A stretch of DNA of 11,420 nt from Clostridium sp. 27_14 (GTDB lineage Bacteria; Bacillota; Clostridia; TANB77; CAG-508): NCBI GenBank assembly GCA_001916035.1, contig MNRQ01000021.1, forward strand, positions 28,892 through 40,311, given 5' to 3'. Position numbers and translations under genes: made by a program. Positions 6,899 through 11,420 of this stretch are shown piece by piece. The stretch's first letter is position 1. The number at the start of each line of letters is the position of its first letter. Under the pieces are notes generated by a model. The model did no database searches, had not been told where the DNA came from, and was given only the letters and a program-made list of their open reading frames with translations.

Positions 6899-7252
6899 TT
6901 AACCTTTTTCACTATAAAGTTCTGCTTTTGAAAATATTTTTTTTACATCATCATAAATATTTTTAAAATATGCATTTTCTGGTTTTTCTCTTTTATTCCA
7001 CAAAAACACAATTGAATATCCTTCTGGAATCTTAGATTCCTCTAAAAGATAGCTTTCACGTATCAAACGTTTCAACCTATTTCTTCCAACAGCTTTACAT
7101 ACTTTAGTACTTATAGCTAAACCTAAAAAATTCAATCTTTTACTATTGTTTTTTTGGATAAATGCCATAATATATTTCCCAGAAAAGCACTTTCCCTTTG
7201 TCAAAACTTTTTTAAATTCATAATTCTTTTTTAACATTTTCGTTTTTTTCAT
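6899..7252 (-). CDS. rnpA: Ribonuclease P protein component RnpA
   Basis: This 117-residue basic protein binds the RNase P RNA and helps cleave the 5' leader of pre-tRNAs. It opens MKKTKMLKKNYEFKKVLTKG and carries the RNR motif GRNRLKRLIRE, both standard for RnpA. I chose the ATG at 7250-7252 because AAAGGGG at 7260-7266 is seven bases upstream and the length then fits the family (about 110-120). An ATG at 7256-7258 is too close to that site, and a longer frame to 7285 adds residues not seen in homologues. It lies between rpmH and yidD, the conserved order. Confidence 0.95.
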   Translation of the reverse strand: MKKTKMLKKNYEFKKVLTKGKCFSGKYIMAFIQKNNSKRLNFLGLAISTKVCKAVGRNRLKRLIRESYLLEESKIPEGYSIVFLWNKREKPENAYFKNIYDDVKKIFSKAELYSEKG

Positions 7253-7319
7253 TACCATTCCCCTTTGTCTAAAGCAAATAGGCAACTAAAATGAAAAAAT
7301 AAAATTGAAAATTAAAATG

Positions 7320-7346
7320 GCAATTTCGCTAAAATAGCCAAATTGC
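7320..7346 (-). terminator. Hairpin between rpmH and rnpA, possible attenuator
   Basis: In the minus-strand transcript, GCAATTT and AAATTGC flank GCTA-TTT-TAGC with a single G-G mismatch between the two stems, giving about 11 bp in all. A T-rich tract follows but it is broken by other bases, so termination is probably partial. This position would let rpmH (a ribosomal protein, needed in quantity) be made in excess over rnpA and the distal genes. It may also be a processing site. Confidence 0.5.
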
Positions 7347-7386
7347 AACATCTTATATTCAACAATACTCTTCTGCCAAACTTAAA

Positions 7387-7521
7387 CTAAGCAGCTAATC
7401 TTTTTCTACCTTTTGCTCTTCTTGCTTTTAATACATTTCTTCCTGATCTTGTTTTCATTCTTTTCATGAAACCATGTTCTCTTTTTTCTTGTCTATTTTT
7501 TGGTTGGAATGTTCTCTTCAT
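7387..7521 (-). CDS. rpmH: 50S ribosomal protein L34
   Basis: I translated the 44 codons from the ATG at 7519-7521: MKRTFQPKNRQEKREHGFMK, then a strongly basic RSGRNVLKARRAKGRKRL end. This is L34 along its whole length, of the usual 44-residue size. AGGAGG lies just before the start. It is the first gene of the leftward transcript under the perfect-box promoter at 7625-7654, and rnpA follows in the universal rpmH-rnpA order. The stop is TAG at 7387-7389. Confidence 0.98.
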   Translation of the reverse strand: MKRTFQPKNRQEKREHGFMKRMKTRSGRNVLKARRAKGRKRLAA

Positions 7522-7550
7522 ACTAGCACCTCCTAATGTTTTTTATATTT

Positions 7551-7568
7551 AATTCCACAAATGGAATT
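7551..7568 (-). promoter_or_regulatory. Hairpin in the rpmH leader
   Basis: AATTCCA and TGGAATT form a perfect 7-bp stem with a four-base loop, about 30 bases before the rpmH start. It lies between the promoter and the ribosome-binding site, so it would be in the 5' leader. It may tune rpmH translation or mRNA stability; it is short and no function is shown. Confidence 0.3.
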
Positions 7569-7624
7569 TTATTCGACTTTATAAAAACGGACTATTAGCC
7601 AATTTTTAAAATTCAAGTAAATCG

Positions 7625-7654
7625 ATTATACCCCACAATCAATAGAATTGTCAA
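7625..7654 (-). promoter_or_regulatory. Housekeeping-type promoter for rpmH and the left-arm genes
   Basis: On the minus strand a perfect TTGACA (7649-7654) and a perfect TATAAT (7625-7630) are 18 bp apart. Transcription would start near 7617, giving an rpmH leader of about 95 bases. Such strong consensus boxes fit high, growth-linked expression of L34. Confidence 0.85.
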
Positions 7655-7832
7655 GCAAATTAAAAAAAATTTTTTTCGACAAATTTTTTAAATCTCATTT
7701 AAAAAACTTTCTACCCCACTAATATTATAAACTTACAAAGATTTTAAGAACAAATTCCAAAAGAATAATATTTAGCAAATTTTAGCTCCAAATCAGCTAT
7801 TTAAAAAGATTTCACAAAACATTTATTTTATT
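7655..7832. other. A+T-rich spacer between divergent promoters
   Basis: This non-coding spacer separates the rpmH promoter from the dnaA promoters. It contains a run of A followed by a run of T at about 7662-7677, and a perfect 10-bp inverted repeat made only of A and T (TTTTTTAAAT, CTC, ATTTAAAAAA) at 7684-7706. No gene or consensus DnaA box was seen. Confidence 0.6.
7684..7706. repeat. Perfect 10-bp all-A/T inverted repeat
   Basis: TTTTTTAAAT and ATTTAAAAAA flank a CTC centre. It could extrude or form a weak hairpin, and it sits between the two divergent promoters beside oriC. Confidence 0.5.
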
Positions 7833-7861
7833 TTGACAAAAATTAAATTTGGTTGTAATAT
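7833..7861 (+). promoter_or_regulatory. Upstream dnaA promoter (P1)
   Basis: TTGACA (7833-7838) and TAATAT (7856-7861) are 17 bp apart, close to consensus for the main sigma factor. Its transcript would begin before all DnaA boxes of the dnaA leader. Confidence 0.65.
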
Positions 7862-7879
7862 TTTTGTAACATAAGAAAG

Positions 7880-8091
7880 TTATCCACAGTTTTTTGAAAA
7901 GTTTTCCACAGGAAAAAATTTTTTTCCACAATTTTATTGACTTCTCGACAAAAAATCTGCTATTATATGGGGGTACAAAAAAAAGAGATTTTTCAAAAAC
8001 AGTTTTTTTCAAAATAGTGTTCGTAAAAAATCAGCTTTTTTTACAGACATATTACAAAGTTATCAACAGTTGTGGATAACTCTGTGGATAA
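7880..8091. promoter_or_regulatory. oriC, dnaA-upstream DnaA-box cluster
   Basis: Boxes on the plus strand: TTATCCACA at 7880-7888, TTTTCCACA at 7902-7910 and 7922-7930, variant TTATCAACA at 8060-8068. On the minus strand TGTGGATAA at 8071-8079 and 8083-8091. The first three are spaced 20-22 bp, two helical turns, and precede the second dnaA promoter; the last three form a tight knot right before the dnaA ribosome site. This is the incAB-like half of a bipartite Firmicutes origin. DnaA bound here should also repress its own gene. Confidence 0.88.
7937..7966 (+). promoter_or_regulatory. Downstream dnaA promoter (P2)
   Basis: TTGACT (7937-7942) and TATTAT (7961-7966) are 18 bp apart. It lies immediately after the box at 7922-7930 and upstream of the 8060-8091 knot, so it would be under DnaA control. 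The leader would be about 140 bases. Confidence 0.6.
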
Positions 8092-8115
8092 CTTTATAGA
8101 AAGGATGAATTATAG

Positions 8116-9486
8116 ATGGAGATTGACAAAGACGAACTTTTAGTAAAAATCAAAGACACATTAAAAGGCGAAGTCTCATCAATTTCCTATGACACATGGA
8201 TCAGTTCTTTAGGAATTAAAAGTATTGATGACAATAACATCGTTTTTACAACATTGTCTGAATATCAAAGAGACTTTATAGAAAATCGATTCAAAGACTT
8301 ACTTTTCAACACAATAAAATACATAACCAACAAGGAATACACATTTTCTGTAATAGACTTATCAAAAAAAGACAAAGATGGAAACGAAGATGGTGAAGAA
8401 GGCGATATAATAACTGATACATCATCAAGTGTACCAGAATCTGAACTAGAATCAAATCATCAAACACTAAATCCAAAATATACTTTTGACACATTTGTCG
8501 TAGGAAATAATAACAGATTCGCACATGCAGCAGCATTAGCAGTAGGAAACGAACCAGGAAAATCTTATAATCCGCTATTTTTATATGGTGGTGTTGGATT
8601 AGGAAAAACCCACTTAATGCAAGCAATTGGAAATAGAATCATTGAAGAAAACAGAAAAGCCAATGTTCTATACGTAACATCAGAAAAATTTACAAATCAA
8701 CTAGTAAACTCAATAAAAGATAACAAAACTGAAATGTTTAGAAACAAATACAGAAACATAGATGTACTTTTAATTGACGATATCCAATTCATAGCAGGAA
8801 AAGACAGAGTCCAAGAAGAATTTTTCCACACATTTAACGCATTAAGAGAAGACGGAAAACAAATCATAATATCCAGTGATACACCACCAAGAGATATTCA
8901 ATTCCTAGAAGACCGCTTAAAATCAAGGTTTGAATGGGGACTATTAGCAGATATTTCTTGTCCAGACTATGAAACACGTTTAGCAATACTAAGGAAAAAA
9001 GCTCAAGACGAAAAAATTATAATAGACGACGCAATATTATCAAATATTGCAACAAATATTGATTCAAACATTCGTGAACTTGAAGGAGTTTTCAACAAAA
9101 TAGTTGCAAGAGCAGCATTAACACACAGTCCAATAACAATGGAACATGCAGAACTAATAATAAACGAATTCAAATTAAAAAGTGAAAAAGTAATATCAAG
9201 TGATTTCATAAAAGAAACAGTTGCAAAATATTTCAGCATAAACAAAAACGATTTAGCAAGTGAAAAAAGATCAAATGACATAGCTTTCCCAAGACAAATC
9301 GCAATGTTTTTATGCAGAGATGTCGCAAACATGTCTTTTCCACAAATTGGCAAAGATTTTGGAGACAGAGATCACTCAACAGTAATGCATGCATATAACA
9401 AAATAAAAAAAGAAGTACGTGATAAAAATAACACCAAGTTAATTGTGGAAAGTGTGAAAAACATAATCACAAGTGAAGAAGATTAG
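8116..9486 (+). CDS. dnaA: Chromosomal replication initiator DnaA
   Basis: This 456-residue protein binds the DnaA boxes on both sides of its gene, oligomerises with ATP and opens the origin. Domain I is about residues 1-85, followed by a short acidic linker (about 86-118). The AAA+ domain begins near YTFDTFVVGNNNRFAHAAA (122-140), with Walker A GGVGLGKT at 158-165, Walker B LLIDD at 218-222, RLKSRF with its arginine finger at 267-272, and sensor 2 near NIRELEG (318-324). Domain IV carries the DnaA signature DRDHSTVMHAY at 417-427, which contacts the box. The length is normal. AAGGA at 8101-8105 supports the ATG. Regulation by DnaA itself is expected from boxes in the leader. The frame is intact. 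Confidence 0.98.
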   Translation: MEIDKDELLVKIKDTLKGEVSSISYDTWISSLGIKSIDDNNIVFTTLSEYQRDFIENRFKDLLFNTIKYITNKEYTFSVIDLSKKDKDGNEDGEEGDIITDTSSSVPESELESNHQTLNPKYTFDTFVVGNNNRFAHAAALAVGNEPGKSYNPLFLYGGVGLGKTHLMQAIGNRIIEENRKANVLYVTSEKFTNQLVNSIKDNKTEMFRNKYRNIDVLLIDDIQFIAGKDRVQEEFFHTFNALREDGKQIIISSDTPPRDIQFLEDRLKSRFEWGLLADISCPDYETRLAILRKKAQDEKIIIDDAILSNIATNIDSNIRELEGVFNKIVARAALTHSPITMEHAELIINEFKLKSEKVISSDFIKETVAKYFSINKNDLASEKRSNDIAFPRQIAMFLCRDVANMSFPQIGKDFGDRDHSTVMHAYNKIKKEVRDKNNTKLIVESVKNIITSEED

Positions 9487-9585
9487 GCGTCTGTAAAGAA
9501 AGATTTATTTTTTGAAATCTATGTTTGGAAAAATAACTGTTTGGAAAAAAACGAGCTAGCTTTACTTACGGAAAAGCCAGATTGG
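9487..9585 (+). other. Spacer after dnaA with a short direct repeat
   Basis: Before the second DnaA-box cluster lies about 100 bp without a gene. It has a small inverted repeat (AGATTT/AAATCT, near 9501-9520) and TGTTTGGAAAAA twice, at 9522-9533 and 9538-9549, 16 bp apart. No dnaA terminator is evident, so dnaA transcription may continue into dnaN. Confidence 0.4.
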
Positions 9586-9762
9586 TTATCCACAGGCATC
9601 TGTGGATTGTGTGTGGATAAAGTGTTGATAACTCAATTATCCACAAAAAAGTTATCCACATGTGGAAACGGTGTGGATAAAATCGACAGTTTTCCACAAT
9701 TTTATACACAGGCTTTTTTCTAGGGACGCTAAGTTTCCACATAGTTTTCCACAGTTTCCACA
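9586..9762. promoter_or_regulatory. oriC, dnaA-dnaN DnaA-box cluster
   Basis: Perfect TTATCCACA boxes are on the plus strand at 9586-9594, 9637-9645 and 9652-9660, and on the minus strand (TGTGGATAA) at 9612-9620 and 9672-9680. Other pattern matches are TTTTCCACA at 9690-9698 and 9745-9753, and TTATACACA at 9702-9710. Near-matches are TTATCAACA on the minus strand at 9623-9631, and GTTTCCACA at 9733-9741, 9754-9762 and, reversed, 9661-9669. The density and the following unwinding elements mark this as the functional half of oriC (incC-like). Confidence 0.92.
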
Positions 9763-9766
9763 ACAC

Positions 9767-9784
9767 CTAATACTACTACTACTA
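9767..9784. promoter_or_regulatory. DnaA-trio element of the unwinding region
   Basis: Six triplets, CTA ATA CTA CTA CTA CTA (TAG repeats on the other strand), begin four bases after the last DnaA-box-like site and run straight into the A+T-only stretch. In Bacillus subtilis such repeats (DnaA-trio) direct the DnaA filament onto one strand and are essential for opening. Here the match is clearer than in many genomes. Confidence 0.82.
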
Positions 9785-9812
9785 AATATATTATATTATT
9801 TATAATAAAATA
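9784..9812. promoter_or_regulatory. DNA unwinding element
   Basis: A 29-bp stretch made only of A and T follows the DnaA-trio. It is the likely site of first strand opening. It includes TATAAT at 9801-9806 without a recognisable -35, so a dnaN promoter here is possible but weak. Confidence 0.7.
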
Positions 9813-9827
9813 CAAGGAGGAAAAAAA

Positions 9828-10946
9828 ATGAAAATCGTATGTTACAAAGAAAATATGATTAAAGCCATTAATTCCGTAGTAAAAGGAGTAGCATCAAAAA
9901 CTACAATGCCAATACTAGAAGGAATACTAATACAAACTAATGACAATGAAGTAAAACTAACAACTTATGACCTAGAACTAGGAATAGAATATGTAATAGA
10001 ATGTGATGTAAAAGAACAAGGAAGTACAGTAGTAAACGCAACAATGTTTAGTGAAATAATAAGAAAATTACCAGACACAGAAATATATATAACTCTTAAC
10101 GAAAAAAATATATTAGAAATAGAATGTGAAGGATCACATTACAAATTAGCAACAATGAATCCAGATGAATTTCCAGAATTACCAAAAATAGAAGTAGAAA
10201 ACTCAATAGAACTAGAACAAAACACATTAAAAAACATGATAAAAAGAACAATCTTTGCAGTAAGTACAGAAGAAAGCAGACCAATATTCACAGGCTGTTT
10301 AATAGAAACAGAAAACAATAAATTAAACATAGTAGCAGTAGACGGATTCAGATTAGCACTAAGAAGTGTATATTTAACACAAAAAACAAATGATTTTAAC
10401 GCAGTAATACCAGGAAAAACACTAAACGAAGTAAATAAAATATTATTAGACTCATTTGAACCAGTAAAAATAGGAATATCAAAAAATCAAGCACTTTTTG
10501 AAATGGACAATTGTAAAATAGTAACAAGAATACTAGATGGAGAATTTTTAAACTATAAAAATGTAATACCAAATACATGGGAAACAAGAATAAGAGTAAA
10601 TCGTTCAAACTTACAAGATTGTTTTGAAAGAATAAGCTTAATATCATCATCAAGTGTAGAAAAAGAAAAAAAATACCCAGTAAAAGTAGTAGTAGACATT
10701 GGAAAAGTAACAATATCATGCACAAACCAAACAGGAGATGCAAAAGAAGAACTATTTATTTCAACTGAAGGAAAAAATTTAGAAGCAGGCTTCAATCCAA
10801 AATACTTCTTAGATAGCCTAAAAGTAATAGATGACGAAGAAGTTTATGTAGAATTTGGAAGCAGCATATCACCATGTTTAATAAAATCAACTGAAAACAA
10901 TGACTATGTATATATGATTTTACCAATAAGAATAAAAGAAGATTAA
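9828..10946 (+). CDS. dnaN: DNA polymerase III beta subunit (sliding clamp)
   Basis: This 372-residue protein forms the ring that holds the replicative polymerase on DNA. Family landmarks are DEFPELP at 113-119, STEESRPIFTGCLIE at 146-160, VAVDGFRLAL at 169-178, and a C-terminal LPIR, the counterpart of the usual MPMR strand of the partner-binding pocket. The length is normal and the frame intact. AAGGAGG at 9814-9820 is 7 bases before the ATG. It stands just after the unwinding element and is followed by a strong terminator. Many codons end in A, as in dnaA. Confidence 0.98.
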   Translation: MKIVCYKENMIKAINSVVKGVASKTTMPILEGILIQTNDNEVKLTTYDLELGIEYVIECDVKEQGSTVVNATMFSEIIRKLPDTEIYITLNEKNILEIECEGSHYKLATMNPDEFPELPKIEVENSIELEQNTLKNMIKRTIFAVSTEESRPIFTGCLIETENNKLNIVAVDGFRLALRSVYLTQKTNDFNAVIPGKTLNEVNKILLDSFEPVKIGISKNQALFEMDNCKIVTRILDGEFLNYKNVIPNTWETRIRVNRSNLQDCFERISLISSSSVEKEKKYPVKVVVDIGKVTISCTNQTGDAKEELFISTEGKNLEAGFNPKYFLDSLKVIDDEEVYVEFGSSISPCLIKSTENNDYVYMILPIRIKED

Positions 10947-10954
10947 TAAAAATC

Positions 10955-10989
10955 AAAAAGAAGTTACAAAAAATAGCTTCTTTTTTTTT
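10955..10989 (+). terminator. Rho-independent terminator after dnaN
   Basis: GAAGTTA and TAGCTTC pair (one G-U wobble) and are extended by A's on the left against the T-run on the right. The hairpin runs directly into nine T's (10981-10989). It begins 8 bp after the dnaN stop and should end the dnaA-dnaN transcript. Confidence 0.88.
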
Positions 10990-11420
10990 GCCAAAAAAAT
11001 ATAAAAGAAAAAAAAATAAAATCAAAAAAATTAGAATAAATTAGAAAAAAATAGCAAAAAAAAGAAAAAGAGAGGAAATAATAGAAAAATGAGAAACAAA
11101 AAAATCAAAAAGAATAAAAATCTCAAAATAGGAAATAATAGAAAAATGAGAAACAAAAAAATCAAAAAGAATAAAAATCTCAAAATAAAAACAGAAAAAA
11201 TAGAATAAATTAGAAAAAAATAGAAAAAAATAGCAAAAAATAGAAAACAAGAGAAAACAATAGAAAAATAAGAAACAAAAAATCAAAAAGAATAAAAAAC
11301 TCAAAATAAAAACAGAAAAAATAGAATAAATTAGAAAAAAATAGCAAAAAAAAGAAAAAGAGAGGAAATAATAGAAAAATGAGAAACAAAAAAATCAAAA
11401 AGAATAAAAATCTCAAAATA
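10990..11420 (+). repeat. A-rich, strand-asymmetric direct-repeat block, continuing past the window
   Basis: About 70% A by count in 11041-11130, with few T, G or C on the plus strand. A 57-bp unit starting GGAAATAATAG occurs exactly at 11074-11130, again in tandem at 11131-11187, and at 11364-11420, with a diverged copy at about 11252-11308. The last exact copy sits in a larger unit: 11032-11130 and 11322-11420 are identical over 99 bp, 290 bp apart. Runs of 4-8 A's recur every 8-20 bases. No recognisable coding sequence, tRNA or mobile element was found. It follows the dnaN terminator, so it may be untranscribed, or it may be read from an unseen promoter. A low-complexity stretch is also prone to assembly error. 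Confidence 0.85.
11089..11208 (+). CDS. Doubtful 39-codon frame within the A-rich repeats
   Basis: ATG at 11089-11091 opens a 39-codon frame ending TAA at 11206-11208. It contains a 19-residue Lys/Asn-rich repeat (starting MRNKKIKKNKNLKI) in tandem because the 57-bp unit is a multiple of three. An AGAGG lies 13 bases upstream. The composition simply reflects the A-rich DNA, so coding is doubtful. Confidence 0.1.
   Translation: MRNKKIKKNKNLKIGNNRKMRNKKIKKNKNLKIKTEKIE

Noticed and set aside
6676..6912. Longer yidD starting with GTG at 6912
   Set aside because: No ribosome-binding site, overlap with rnpA, and six extra residues not found in typical YidD.
7812..8079. Frames of about 60 codons on both strands through the dnaA leader
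   Set aside because: They run through DnaA boxes and promoters and have no family resemblance.
9003..9353. 116-codon antisense frame inside dnaA
   Set aside because: It is a shadow of dnaA, which is unmistakable on the other strand.
11041..11416. Phe/Leu-rich minus-strand frames of 87 and 68 codons over the repeats
   Set aside because: They are the complement of A-rich DNA, almost only Phe, Leu, Ile and Ser, with no ribosome-binding site or recognisable domain.

Overview
This window is the replication-origin locus of a low-G+C Gram-positive bacterium. It is very A+T rich. The gene order rsmG, mnmG, mnmE, jag, yidC, yidD, rnpA, rpmH, oriC, dnaA, dnaN is the classical Firmicutes origin order, and yidD between rnpA and yidC, together with the protein sequences, suggests a member of the Clostridia. 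The genus cannot be named from the sequence alone. Tryptophan is read from TGG in the genes checked, so nothing points to a recoded TGA.

Left arm (1-7654, all genes on the minus strand, pointing away from the origin). A perfect-box promoter (TTGACA, 18 bp, TATAAT) at 7625-7654 drives rpmH, rnpA, yidD, yidC and jag, followed by mnmE. A hairpin between rpmH and rnpA may lower expression of the distal genes. mnmE carries an apparent one-base frameshift after its 11th codon. A 951-bp gene-free gap separates mnmE from mnmG. It holds DnaA-box-like sites, an array of half-parS-like repeats, and a leader with mutually exclusive hairpins. mnmG is followed by a 236-bp gap with DnaA boxes set in two near-identical palindromes, then by rsmG, which is cut by the window edge.

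Origin (7655-9827). oriC looks bipartite. One DnaA-box cluster lies in the dnaA leader (7880-8091), together with two good dnaA promoters. A denser cluster lies between dnaA and dnaN (9586-9762) and ends in a run of CTA triplets (DnaA-trio on the other strand) abutting a stretch made only of A and T just before dnaN. This is the layout of the unwinding side of the Bacillus subtilis origin.

Right arm (8116-11420, plus strand). dnaA and dnaN are intact and followed by a good intrinsic terminator. The last 430 bases are strongly A-rich, strand-asymmetric repeats: a 57-bp unit, tandem in one place, inside a 99-bp segment repeated exactly 290 bp apart. No convincing gene is seen there.

The genes work together as origin firing and clamp loading (dnaA, dnaN), ribosome and RNase P assembly (rpmH, rnpA), membrane protein insertion (yidC, yidD, with the RNA-binding Jag), and translation fidelity through tRNA wobble-uridine and 16S rRNA modification (mnmE, mnmG, rsmG). 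No mobile element, CRISPR, tRNA or rRNA was seen. The most noteworthy points are the mnmE frameshift, the parS-like half-site array, the origin-like boxes far from oriC, the mnmG leader, and the A-rich repeat block.
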